NCBI RefSeq assembly: GCF_000807775.2
Contig: NZ_CP047385.1
Span: 5,528,066-5,592,065 of the forward strand
Length of the DNA: 64,000 nt
Direction: 5' to 3'
From: Pandoraea fibrosis
GTDB lineage: Bacteria > Pseudomonadota > Gammaproteobacteria > Burkholderiales > Burkholderiaceae
Translations under genes and position numbers: made by a program
Part shown: piece by piece, positions 8,722 to 17,028 of the stretch
How the letters are laid out: every line of letters starts with the position of its first letter
How positions within the stretch are numbered: position 1 is the stretch's first letter
Notes under the pieces: generated by a model
Seen by the model: only the letters and a program-made list of their open reading frames with translations
Databases searched by the model: none
What the model was told of the DNA's origin: nothing

Positions 8722-10110
8722 ATGTCTGTGAGAATGGAACGCGATACTTTCGGCGAAATTGCCGTGCCCGCCGATCGTCTGTGGGGTGCCCAAACGCAGC
8801 GCTCGCTGCAGAACTTCAAGATCTCCACCGAGAAGATGCCGCGCGAACTCGTGCGTGCGCTCGCTCGCGTGAAGCGCGCCGCAGCCGAGGTCAACAAGGA
8901 CCTGGGCGTGCTCGACGCCAAGAAGGCCGACGCCATCATCAAGGCCGCCGACGAAGTCATCGAAGGCAAGCATGACGACGAATTCCCGCTGGCCGTGTGG
9001 CAGACCGGCTCGGGCACGCAGTCGAACATGAACATGAACGAAGTGCTCGCGAATCGCGCCAGCGAACTGCTCGGCGGTGTGCGTGGCGAAGAGCGCAGCG
9101 TGCATCCCAACGACGACGTGAACAAGGGCCAGTCGTCGAACGACGTGTTCCCGACAGCCATGAGCGTCGCCGCACTCGACGCCCTCGTCAACCACCTCAA
9201 GCCCAGCGTCGGCCAGTTGCGCGATACGCTTGCCGCCAAGGCTCACGCCTACGACGACATCGTCAAGATCGGCCGCACCCACCTTCAGGACGCCACGCCG
9301 CTCACGCTCGGTCAGGAGATCTCGGGCTGGGTCGCGCAGATCGACCACAGCCTGAAGCACGTGGCCGACGCCCTGCCCCACGTGGCGGAACTCGCGCTCG
9401 GCGGCACGGCCGTTGGCACAGGCCTGAATGCCCATCCGGAGTTCGCAAAGAAGGTGGCCGACACGCTCGCGCGCGACACCGGCCTGCCGTTCGTTACCGC
9501 GCCCAACAAGTTTGAAGCCCTCGCGGCCAACGACGCCATCGTCAACGCACACGGCACGCTCAAGACGCTCGCCGCCAGCCTGATGAAGATTGCCAACGAC
9601 GTTCGCTGGCTGGCCAGCGGCCCGCGTTGCGGCATTGGCGAACTGACGATTCCGGAAAACGAACCGGGCAGCTCGATCATGCCGGGCAAGGTCAACCCGA
9701 CTCAGTGCGAGGCGATGACGATGCTGTGCTGCCAGGTGCTGGGGAACGACGTGGCAATCAACGTCGGCGGCTCGATGGGCAACTTCGAGCTGAACGTGTT
9801 CAAGCCGATGCTCATCCACAACTTCCTGCAAAGCGTGCGCGTGCTCGCCGACGGGGCCGTGAGCTTCAACGACAACTGCGCCATCGGTATCGAACCGAAC
9901 CGCGCCCGCATCGGCTCGCTGCTCGAAGAATCGCTCATGCTCGTGACGGCGCTCAACCCGCACATCGGCTACGACAAGGCCGCGCAGATCGCGAAAAAGG
10001 CGCACAAGGAAGGCACCACGCTCAAGGCAGCCGCCCTCGCGCTCGGCCACGTGACGAGCGAACAGTTCGACGCGTGGGTGCGCCCCGAGCAAATGGTCGG
10101 CAAACGCTGA
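8722..10110 (+). CDS. fumC: Fumarate hydratase, class II
   Basis: 462 residues, full length for the iron-independent tetrameric fumarase that interconverts fumarate and malate in the TCA cycle. Seen: [14 protein letters not shown], the FPTAMS segment, [16 protein letters not shown] and the fumarase/aspartase signature [11 protein letters not shown] at about 316-326. ATG 8722 is preceded by GAGGAG at 8710-8715; the 49 upstream codons of the open frame are not FumC-like. The following LysR gene starts only 14 bases after the stop, so some co-transcription is likely. As an oxygen-stable fumarase it is often induced under iron limitation or oxidative stress, which is family knowledge. Confidence 0.96.
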   Translation: MSVRMERDTFGEIAVPADRLWGAQTQRSLQNFKISTEKMPRELVRALARVKRAAAEVNKDLGVLDAKKADAIIKAADEVIEGKHDDEFPLAVWQTGSGTQSNMNMNEVLANRASELLGGVRGEERSVHPNDDVNKGQSSNDVFPTAMSVAALDALVNHLKPSVGQLRDTLAAKAHAYDDIVKIGRTHLQDATPLTLGQEISGWVAQIDHSLKHVADALPHVAELALGGTAVGTGLNAHPEFAKKVADTLARDTGLPFVTAPNKFEALAANDAIVNAHGTLKTLAASLMKIANDVRWLASGPRCGIGELTIPENEPGSSIMPGKVNPTQCEAMTMLCCQVLGNDVAINVGGSMGNFELNVFKPMLIHNFLQSVRVLADGAVSFNDNCAIGIEPNRARIGSLLEESLMLVTALNPHIGYDKAAQIAKKAHKEGTTLKAAALALGHVTSEQFDAWVRPEQMVGKR

Positions 10111-10124
10111 TCGCCCGCTAACGC

Positions 10125-11027
10125 ATGCCTATTTCGCCGTTACCTCCGCTGCATTGCCTGATCGCTTTCGACGCCGCCGTGCGGCACGCGAGCTTCACCC
10201 GGGCCGCAGCGGAGCTGAACCTCACGCAAAGCGCCGTGAGCCGGCAGATCGCGCAGCTCGAAGAGTTCCTCGGGCGCGCGCTCTTCACGCGCGAACATCG
10301 CACGCTGCGGCTGACCGTGGCCGGGCAACGCTACGCCGAGCAGATCCAGCGGCTGCTCGGCGAGTGCGCCGAAGCCACCGCCGATCTGATGAAGCGGCGC
10401 GGCGATCTCGAACTCACCGTGGCCTGTTCGTCGGGCGTGGCCGTGTTGTGGATGACGCCGCAACTCATGCGCTTTCGCGCGGCCCATCCCGACGTGAAGA
10501 TTCGCGTGATCGTGAAAGACGGCATCACATCGCTGTCCGCGTCGGAGTTCGATCTCGGCGTGTATTACGTGCGTAACGACCTGCCGCCGGACTTCGCCGG
10601 CCGGCGTCTCTTCGACGAGGATGTCTTCCCCGTCTGCTCCCCCGCGTATCTCAACGGACGCAAGCTCAAGCCCGCCGATCTCGTCAACGAGACGCTGCTG
10701 CTCATCGAAGACGGCCAGCGAAAGTGGATGTCGTGGCCCGACTGGTTCGAGTTGCAAGGCGTGAGCGCCCCGAAATTCCCGCGCATGGTGAGCGCCAATT
10801 ACTATCCGCTGCTGGTGCAGATGGCCATCGAAGGGGGTGGCATGGTGATGGGATGGCGTCACATGATCGATCCCTGTCTCGACGCCGGCCTGCTCGTTCG
10901 CGCCTGCGACGCGACCGCGAGTCTGGGCGGCGGCTACTATCTCGTGTGGCCTGCCGAGCGCCACGAGCATGCCGCAGCGCGAATTTTCCGCAATTGGATT
11001 TATTCGGAAACCCGTTTCCCATCATAG
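10125..11027 (+). CDS. LysR-family transcriptional regulator (GcvA-like)
   Basis: 300 residues. The N-terminal helix-turn-helix ASFTRAAAELNLTQSAVSRQI and the opening PLPPLHCLIAFDAAVRH resemble the GcvA/AmpR branch of LysR proteins. The C-terminal effector domain includes DLGVYYV and a VCSPAYL strand. It lies 14 bases after fumC and 238 bp before the MHS transporter gene on the same strand. It could regulate the transporter-amidohydrolase pair or fumC. A weak ribosome binding site suggests coupling to fumC translation or low expression. Confidence 0.82.
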   Translation: MPISPLPPLHCLIAFDAAVRHASFTRAAAELNLTQSAVSRQIAQLEEFLGRALFTREHRTLRLTVAGQRYAEQIQRLLGECAEATADLMKRRGDLELTVACSSGVAVLWMTPQLMRFRAAHPDVKIRVIVKDGITSLSASEFDLGVYYVRNDLPPDFAGRRLFDEDVFPVCSPAYLNGRKLKPADLVNETLLLIEDGQRKWMSWPDWFELQGVSAPKFPRMVSANYYPLLVQMAIEGGGMVMGWRHMIDPCLDAGLLVRACDATASLGGGYYLVWPAERHEHAAARIFRNWIYSETRFPS

Positions 11028-11048
11028 GGGTTACGTGATATTTCGAAA

Positions 11049-11075
11049 GTTGCCATGCGCTGCACGCATGGCAAC
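11049..11075. repeat. Perfect hairpin after the LysR gene
   Basis: An 11-base perfect stem (GTTGCCATGCG and its complement) with a five-base loop, starting 22 bases after the LysR stop. No clear T-run follows, so it may stabilise the mRNA end or act as a weak terminator, or it may be an operator for the downstream transporter. Confidence 0.5.
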
Positions 11076-11264
11076 ATGCGGAATTATCGTTTGGCCTGTC
11101 ATTTTGTCTGCACTATTTTGTGTTCCATCCGCACACGTGAATCGAGGCCGCCGGCGTGCTTTGCCCGGCTTCGGCGAACGTGATCCGACAAAAGCAGGCG
11201 TATTACCGGCATGACGTGAATGCAAAGCACGCGACGGACGCCACCCATCCTCCGGGAGACCCAG

Positions 11265-12545
11265 ATGCAGGCGACCTACGCAGTGCCTCAAGACAAAATG
11301 GCTCGTCAACGCCGTCACGCGATCGTGGCGACGGTGATCGGCAACGGTCTTGAATGGTTCGACTTCACCGTTTATAGCTTCTTCGCAGCCATCATCGCGA
11401 AGCAGTTCTTCCCCACCGGCGACGACCTGTCGTCGTTCCTGCTCGCTGTTGCAACCTTCGGCGTGGGCTTCTTCATGCGCCCGGTCGGCGGCATCGTGCT
11501 CGGAATCTATTCCGACCGCGTGGGCCGCAAGGCAGCGCTCTCGCTCACCATTCTGCTCATGGCCGCCGGCACCGCGATGATCGGTCTGGCCCCGACCTAC
11601 GATCAGATCGGTCTGGCCGCCCCCCTCATCATCGTGCTCGCGCGTTTGCTGCAAGGCTTTTCGGCCGGCGGCGAAATGGGCGGCGCCACGGCGTTCCTGA
11701 CCGAATATGCACCCGCCAATCAGCGCGCGTACTACTCCGCATGGATTCAATCGAGCATTGGCTTCGCGGTGTTGCTCGGCGCGGCCGTGGGCACGTTCGT
11801 CACGACCGAGCTGGACAAGGCATCGCTCGAATCGTGGGGCTGGCGTGTGCCGTTCATCGTCGGCATGCTGATCGGTCCGGTGGGGTTCTACATCCGTAAC
11901 AAGATCGACGAAACGCCGACGTTCCAACATGCCGAGAAGTCGGATACGCCATTGCGCGACGTGTTCTCGCAGTATCCGCGTGAGACGCTCGCCAGCTTCT
12001 CCATGGTCGTGCTGTGGACGATCTGCACCTACGTGTTGCTGTTCTACATGCCGACGTATGCCCAGCGCGTGCTCAAGCTGCCGGCGTCCAACGGCTTCAC
12101 GGCAGGCATGGTCGGCGGTGCGATGATTCTCGTGTTCGCACCGGTGGTGGGACGTCTCGCCGATCGCTACGGCCGCCGCCCGTTCCTGTCGGGTTCGGCG
12201 CTGCTGATCCTGCTGCTCGCATGGCCGATGTTCACCTACCTGAACGTGGCTCCGGGTCTGCCATCGCTGCTCACGTTCCAGATCGTCTTCGGTCTGCTCA
12301 TCGCCTGCTATACCGGCCCGATCCTCGCGGCGTTCGCCGAGTTGTTCCCGGCGAAAGTGCTCTCGACGGGTCTGTCGGTGGCGTACAACTTCGCCGTGAC
12401 GATCTTCGGCGGCTTCGCTGCCCTCATCATCACGTGGCTGATTGCCCGCACGGGCAGCAACATGGCCCCGGCGATCTACGTGATCATCGCCGCGACCATC
12501 AGCCTGATCGGTACGCGCTTCGTGAAGCCGCTGCCCAAGGCCTGA
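11265..12545 (+). CDS. MFS transporter, metabolite:H+ symporter (MHS) family
   Basis: 426 residues with about 12 hydrophobic segments. Diagnostic MHS motifs are GNGLEWFDFTVYSFFA near the N-terminus, the loop 2-3 motif SDRVGRKAAL and RLLQGFSAGGEMGGATAFLTEYAP. These place it with citrate, alpha-ketoglutarate and shikimate proton symporters in the inner membrane. The start ATG 11265 has GGGAG seven bases upstream; the frame extends 15 codons further without membrane-protein character. A perfect GC-rich hairpin lies just after the gene, before the amidohydrolase gene on the same strand. The natural substrate is probably the compound cleaved by that hydrolase, or its product. Confidence 0.88.
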   Translation: MQATYAVPQDKMARQRRHAIVATVIGNGLEWFDFTVYSFFAAIIAKQFFPTGDDLSSFLLAVATFGVGFFMRPVGGIVLGIYSDRVGRKAALSLTILLMAAGTAMIGLAPTYDQIGLAAPLIIVLARLLQGFSAGGEMGGATAFLTEYAPANQRAYYSAWIQSSIGFAVLLGAAVGTFVTTELDKASLESWGWRVPFIVGMLIGPVGFYIRNKIDETPTFQHAEKSDTPLRDVFSQYPRETLASFSMVVLWTICTYVLLFYMPTYAQRVLKLPASNGFTAGMVGGAMILVFAPVVGRLADRYGRRPFLSGSALLILLLAWPMFTYLNVAPGLPSLLTFQIVFGLLIACYTGPILAAFAELFPAKVLSTGLSVAYNFAVTIFGGFAALIITWLIARTGSNMAPAIYVIIAATISLIGTRFVKPLPKA

Positions 12546-12558
12546 GTTTTCTCTCATC

Positions 12559-12597
12559 AAGGCGCGCCCTCACCGGCGCGCCTTATGTCTTTTTGCA
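12559..12597 (+). terminator. Intrinsic terminator or attenuator after the MHS transporter gene
   Basis: Perfect 10-base stem AAGGCGCGCC / GGCGCGCCTT with a six-base loop, followed a few bases later by CTTTTT. It sits between the transporter stop and the amidohydrolase start (12610), so it may partly uncouple their expression. Confidence 0.7.
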
Positions 12598-12609
12598 AGG
12601 AACTCCCCC

Positions 12610-13839
12610 ATGTCCGTTACCCTGCTTCGCGGCGGCAATGTGCTCGATGCGGCCGCCGGCCGTCTGCTCGAGCGTCACGACGTCGCTATCGAGGACAATC
12701 GCATCGCCGCAGTCAGCGCCACACCGCTCGATATCGAGGGCGCCACGGTGATCGACGTCACCGGCAAGACCGTCATGCCCGGCATGATCGACTGCCACGT
12801 GCACGTGCTCGCCTCGCATCCCAACCTCGGCACCAACGCCAGTCAGCCGAACGTGCTCACCGTGCTCAAGTCGCTGCCGATCATGCAAGGCATGCTGAAC
12901 CGCGGCTTCACGACCGTGCGCGACGCTGGCGGCGCCGACTGGGCGCTGCAACAGGCCATCGAACAAGGCGTGATTCCCGGCCCGCGCATCTTCCCGTCGG
13001 GCAAGGCGCTCTCGCAAACGGGCGGTCATGGCGACTTCCGTCCGCGCAGCGATACGCTCGAACCGTGCTCGTGTGCGTTTCGCGCCGGGGCGATCGGCCG
13101 CGTGGTCGATGGCGTCGACCCGATCCGCCTCGCCGTGCGTGAAGAGATTCAGAAGGGGGCGACGCAGATCAAGCTGATGGCGTCGGGTGGCGTGGCCTCG
13201 CCGGTCGATCCCATCGCCAATACGCAGTACTCGGAAGACGAAATCCGCGCTGCGGTGGCCGAAGCCGAAGCGGCGCAAACCTACGTGATGGCGCACGCCT
13301 ACACGCCGCGCGCGATTGCGCGTGCCGTGCGTTGCGGTGTTCGCACCATCGAGCACGGCAATCTGTGCGACGCCGAAACGGCGAAGCTCATGGCCGAGAA
13401 AGGCGCATACGTGGTGCCCACGCTGGTCACCTACGACGCACTGGCCAAGGACGGCGCATCGCTGGGTCTGCCGCCGGAATCGGTGGCGAAGGTGGAGAGC
13501 GTGCAGCGCGCAGGGCGCGAATCGCTGTCGATCTACCGCGATGCGGGCGTGAAGATGGGCTTCGGCTCCGATCTGCTCGGCGACATGCACAAGTATCAGT
13601 CCGACGAACTGACGATTCGTGCCGACGTGCTGGGCACGGCCGACACGCTGCGCTCGGCGACGGTCATCGGCGCGGAAATTCTGAACCGTGTGGGTGAGCT
13701 GGGTGTGATCGCCCCGGGCGCCCTGGCCGACGTGCTCGTCGTCGACGGGAACCCGCTCGAATCGATCGAAGTGCTCACCGGTCAGGGCGAAGGCATCTGC
13801 TGGGTCTTCAAGGACGGCAAGATTGCCAAGCAACCGTAA
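12610..13839 (+). CDS. Metal-dependent amidohydrolase (imidazolonepropionase/prolidase-like)
   Basis: 409 residues, TIM-barrel amidohydrolase. Metal-binding motifs visible are MIDCHVHV (HxH), KLMASGG with the bridging Lys, VMAHAYTPRA (His), IEHGNL (His) and GFGSDLLGD (Asp). The flanking beta-sandwich has the TVMPGMIDCH entry and a C-terminal GALADVLVVDGNPL, both typical of the imidazolonepropionase-related and Xaa-Pro or Xaa-Arg dipeptidase branch. The start follows GGAACTCCCCC. The partner MHS transporter suggests import followed by hydrolysis of an amide, lactam or dipeptide. Substrate unassigned. A strong terminator ends the transcript. Confidence 0.85.
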   Translation: MSVTLLRGGNVLDAAAGRLLERHDVAIEDNRIAAVSATPLDIEGATVIDVTGKTVMPGMIDCHVHVLASHPNLGTNASQPNVLTVLKSLPIMQGMLNRGFTTVRDAGGADWALQQAIEQGVIPGPRIFPSGKALSQTGGHGDFRPRSDTLEPCSCAFRAGAIGRVVDGVDPIRLAVREEIQKGATQIKLMASGGVASPVDPIANTQYSEDEIRAAVAEAEAAQTYVMAHAYTPRAIARAVRCGVRTIEHGNLCDAETAKLMAEKGAYVVPTLVTYDALAKDGASLGLPPESVAKVESVQRAGRESLSIYRDAGVKMGFGSDLLGDMHKYQSDELTIRADVLGTADTLRSATVIGAEILNRVGELGVIAPGALADVLVVDGNPLESIEVLTGQGEGICWVFKDGKIAKQP

Positions 13840-13922
13840 TCTGCGGGAATCTGCGCGGCGGTAACGGGCACAGTCACGGACAAAGTCCCTTTACTTGCGC
13901 ACCGCAGCCGGATGCGATCCGC

Positions 13923-13963
13923 AAACGCCGCGATGCCTCGCACATCGCGGCGTTTCTTTATTT
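13923..13963 (+). terminator. Intrinsic terminator after the amidohydrolase gene
   Basis: Perfect 13-base stem AAACGCCGCGATG with its complement and a seven-base loop, followed by CTTTATTT. It lies 84 bases after the stop codon. The remainder of 13840-14092 shows no gene. Confidence 0.85.
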
Positions 13964-14092
13964 GCCGGGGATTTCACCACCGTTCAGGGCGCAACGGCAC
14001 CTCGTTTACGACAATCCGTAAAACGAATGAAAAGCGCACGGGGGTGACGCTGCCTAGACTCCAGAGAATGTTGTCGACGGAGGGTCCCCCCA

Positions 14093-15256
14093 ATGAAGCT
14101 CGTTCCGCAAAACTACATGCCGCTTGGCTTTGACGCCGTTGCTCCGCAATGGCCATCGGACAAGTCCACCTCATCAGCCGACTGGCGGCATGTCGTCGTT
14201 CGGCAACCTCCACCGATCCCTGGAGAATCATCGCCCCCCACCGATACCTCGCCCACCATCGAGTCCCTCCGCGAGGGCATTCTCGATAGCTTCGCGACGA
14301 TCAAGCGCGATTGGAACGTCGCCGCCAAGGCGATTGCCCCCGACGCGGTACGCGGGAAACTCTCGGACGAATACGGCGTCATTTTTCGACTGTCCGAAAC
14401 GGTCGCCACACATCAGGCCTCCGATATTCTCGGCATCGACGGACTGATCGAACTGTTCGACAGCGCCGTCGAAAGGCTGTGCAACGCGCGCGATATTTCC
14501 TTCTCGAAGTTCACGATCAAGAGTGTCGACTCGCAACGCTCGATCTCCGACCCGGAGCAATTGATGCCGAAAGCGCGGGCGGCACTCGATGCGCTGGGCA
14601 ACCTGAAAGCAGCGCTCGACACCATGGTCTGCGCGTCTTCGGCACGGCAGTTGCTGGAAGACAAGCGACAGGCGCTGGACGGCGCAAAAATGACGCCGCA
14701 GGCGCTCAAACAGGCCAAGGCGGAGTTGCATGCGGCCTTCGAAGTCACGGGCAACCTGCTCAGCAAGACCGAGCCGCTGGTTCATCACTATCTGACGCAG
14801 GCGCAGCTCGCCATTCCGGCAGAGAAGCGACGATGGAAAACGAAAATCGCGATCCTCGTCACGTTCCTCGTCATCACGGTATCGCTGGGGGTCGCATCGA
14901 TCGTGGCGCCGCCACTGCTTCCTGCCCTCACGGGCCTCGCCCTAGGGCTGAAGATCGCCACGACGGGGATGAGCATCGTGACGGCAACCAACGGCATCTT
15001 CAACGTCTTCGCCTACGCACGCAATCGCGGCTGGAGTCAGTTATCGACAGAAATCACGGCGGTGAAAAATTTGAATGACGCCGTCAATCGCGGCATCGAA
15101 GCCAGGCACGGGATTCACCAATCCGGCGCGACGACGCAGATGCAAGAGCGCCTCGACGGGATCAATCACGACGTCACTCACGCCACGCGCAATCAAGACA
15201 CGCTCAATCGGAAACTCAGGAATTTCGACCACGTTCCCATGAAAACCCGACTTTGA
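14093..15256 (+). CDS. Hypothetical protein with two hydrophobic segments, secreted-translocator-like
   Basis: 387 residues, no family recognised with confidence. The N-terminus (1-60) is rich in Pro, Ser and Thr, with no Sec signal. Residues 60-245 are helical and coiled-coil-like (for example ARAALDALGNLKAALDTMV). Two long hydrophobic stretches follow at about 251-274 (KIAILVTFLVITVSLGVASI) and 277-308. The C-terminal 80 residues are polar and helical. This order, an unstructured start, coiled coil, paired hydrophobic helices and a helical tail, resembles type III secretion translocators or membrane-acting effectors, but no secretion genes are in view. GGAGGG is upstream of the ATG. Followed after 54 bp by a small gene in the same direction. 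Confidence 0.6.
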   Translation: MKLVPQNYMPLGFDAVAPQWPSDKSTSSADWRHVVVRQPPPIPGESSPPTDTSPTIESLREGILDSFATIKRDWNVAAKAIAPDAVRGKLSDEYGVIFRLSETVATHQASDILGIDGLIELFDSAVERLCNARDISFSKFTIKSVDSQRSISDPEQLMPKARAALDALGNLKAALDTMVCASSARQLLEDKRQALDGAKMTPQALKQAKAELHAAFEVTGNLLSKTEPLVHHYLTQAQLAIPAEKRRWKTKIAILVTFLVITVSLGVASIVAPPLLPALTGLALGLKIATTGMSIVTATNGIFNVFAYARNRGWSQLSTEITAVKNLNDAVNRGIEARHGIHQSGATTQMQERLDGINHDVTHATRNQDTLNRKLRNFDHVPMKTRL

Positions 15257-15310
15257 CTGCGGGCCGAGGGTTCGAACGCGGAACATTCACCAAGAGGAGA
15301 TAAACCCAGC

Positions 15311-15622
15311 ATGCTGCCTACCAACAATCCACCTTTCGCGCCAGTGTCGAATCCGGGGCAAAGCTATTTCGCGATGGCCGCCCAGGGACGGATGAGCGAC
15401 GCCATCACCGAGGTCGAAACCGGACTGGCCGAACTTCTGAGAATGCAAAATGCCGCGCTCGCGCGCATCGATCATCTCATCGCCCGATCGGAAACACGCA
15501 CAGTGACGCGCGCGGCCTCGGCCGACAACGCTCAATCGCTGGCGAGTATTGAATCGATGAGAAGCGACATCACACGATGCCGGTCGTGCGGCAATATCGA
15601 AACGATCACCACGCAACTCTGA
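15311..15622 (+). CDS. Small hypothetical protein, partner of the preceding gene
   Basis: 103 residues. Residues 26-60 form a predicted amphipathic helix or coiled coil (SDAITEVETGLAELLRMQNA). The C-terminal part has a Cys pair in RCRSCGN. No signal peptide or membrane segment. A strong AGGAGA lies 10 bases before the ATG. It probably shares a transcript with the 387-residue protein and ends at a bidirectional terminator. A chaperone-like or anti-partner role is possible but is only suggested by size and position. Confidence 0.6.
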   Translation: MLPTNNPPFAPVSNPGQSYFAMAAQGRMSDAITEVETGLAELLRMQNAALARIDHLIARSETRTVTRAASADNAQSLASIESMRSDITRCRSCGNIETITTQL

Positions 15623-15642
15623 GACACCCACCACGCGACAAC

Positions 15643-15677
15643 AAAAAAGCAGCCCTGATGGGCTGCTTTTTCTTTAC
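15643..15677. terminator. Bidirectional intrinsic terminator
   Basis: Stem AAAAAGCAGCCC / GGGCTGCTTTTT with a TGAT loop; A-run on one side and T-run on the other. It serves the plus-strand unknown pair and the minus-strand trpS, which converge here. Confidence 0.88.
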
Positions 15678-15730
15678 CGCCGACGTCCGATACGTCCGAT
15701 ACGTCGATCCGTCCGCCTTTCGGCGCGACC

Positions 15731-16759
15731 TTACTTCTTCCAGCCCGGCGTGACGAAGACCGAGCGCACATCGTCGAGCGTTTGCGAGACCGTCTCGCGC
15801 GCGCGTTCGGTGCCCGCACGCAGCATGTCCCAGACGAAGTCCGGCTGCTTGGCATACGCTTCGCGACGCTCGCGCATCGGGCGCAGCATCTCCTGCAAAC
15901 GCTCTTCCAGACGCGCCTTCACCTTCGAGTCGGCCAGACCGCCGCGCACATAGTGATCCTTGAGCGCCTGCAAGCCTTCCTTGTCTTCGTCGAAAGCATC
16001 GAGATAGGCGAACGCGACATTGCCTTCAAGGTGCCCCGGGTCCTCCACTTTCAGATGCAGCGGGTCGGTGTAGCACTTCTTCACCGCCGCTCGGATCTCG
16101 TCAGGCGTCGACGAAATGTTGATCACGTTGCCCAGCGACTTGCTCATCTTGGCCTTGCCGTCGATGCCCGGCAGACGTCCGATCGGCGGCACGAGCGCCT
16201 TCGTTTCGACGAGAATCTCGCGATCGGCCAGCCGATTCAGGCGACGCACGATTTCGTTGGTCTGCTCGATCATCGGCAACTGATCTTCGCCGACCGGCAC
16301 GAGCGTGGCGCGAAACGCCGTGATGTCTGCCGCCTGGCTCACCGGATACGTGAGGAAGCCGGCCGGAATGTCGCGCTCGAAATTACGCAGACCGATCTCC
16401 TGCTTGACCGTCGGATTGCGCTCCAGACGCGCCACCGTCACCAGATTCAGATAGTAGAACGTGAGTTCGGTCAGCTCGGGCAGCCACGTCTGCACGCAGA
16501 TGGTCGTCACCGTCGGATCGATGCCGACGGCCAGATAGTCGAGCGCCACTTCCGAAACGTTGCGATGCACCTTGCCGCGATCGTCCGTGTTATCGGTCAA
16601 TGCCTGGGCATCGGCGACCAGAATGAACTGCTTGTACTCGTGCTGATACGCCACGCGGTTTTTCAGACTGCCGACGTAGTGACCCAGATGCAGCGGACCC
16701 GTCGGGCGGTCACCCGTGAGGATCACCTTGCGATCCGCAGGTGCCTTCGAAACACTCAT
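15731..16759 (-). CDS. trpS: Tryptophan--tRNA ligase
   Basis: 342 residues, class I aminoacyl-tRNA synthetase that charges tRNA-Trp. The HIGH-type motif is [13 protein letters not shown] and the second motif is KMSKS near residue 203. [14 protein letters not shown] and PVGEDQ are characteristic of TrpRS. Start [12 protein letters not shown] at 16759 has GGAGAGGAAA immediately upstream; the longer frame is not conserved-looking. Housekeeping gene, monocistronic here, ending near a bidirectional terminator. Confidence 0.96.
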   Translation of the reverse strand: MSVSKAPADRKVILTGDRPTGPLHLGHYVGSLKNRVAYQHEYKQFILVADAQALTDNTDDRGKVHRNVSEVALDYLAVGIDPTVTTICVQTWLPELTELTFYYLNLVTVARLERNPTVKQEIGLRNFERDIPAGFLTYPVSQAADITAFRATLVPVGEDQLPMIEQTNEIVRRLNRLADREILVETKALVPPIGRLPGIDGKAKMSKSLGNVINISSTPDEIRAAVKKCYTDPLHLKVEDPGHLEGNVAFAYLDAFDEDKEGLQALKDHYVRGGLADSKVKARLEERLQEMLRPMRERREAYAKQPDFVWDMLRAGTERARETVSQTLDDVRSVFVTPGWKK

Positions 16760-16968
16760 TTTCCTCTCCGTAATCAAGCGCTTATGGCAATCCCCGACGC
16801 CGTCCGGGCGGTGGACGGCTTCCCGTCGTCGCGCCATCGTCGGCCTCCGGTTCACCCAGTTGCGTCAACCGTAACCCCCGAATGGTAGCGCGTCGGCCCG
16901 ATGACGGTATGAAAAACGCGAGCGTCGCGTACCGGCAAGTCCTGCCGGGCGAGAGACTGGCGCCCATG

Positions 16969-16991
16969 AAAAACGGGGGCCGTAGCCCCCG
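16969..16991 (-). terminator. Intrinsic terminator of the indolepyruvate oxidoreductase gene
   Basis: Read on the minus strand: CGGGGGC, a four-base loop, GCCCCCG, then TTTTTC. It lies 38 bases after the oxidoreductase stop codon at 17029. Confidence 0.85.
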
Positions 16992-17028
16992 CTTTCGCAT
17001 GCTTCAACGATTCTACGCAGCCCGACTC

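Noticed and set aside
14093..15622. Definite type III secretion effector call
   Set aside because: Fold order is suggestive, but no secretion genes, chaperone family match or promoter box were seen; kept as hypothetical.
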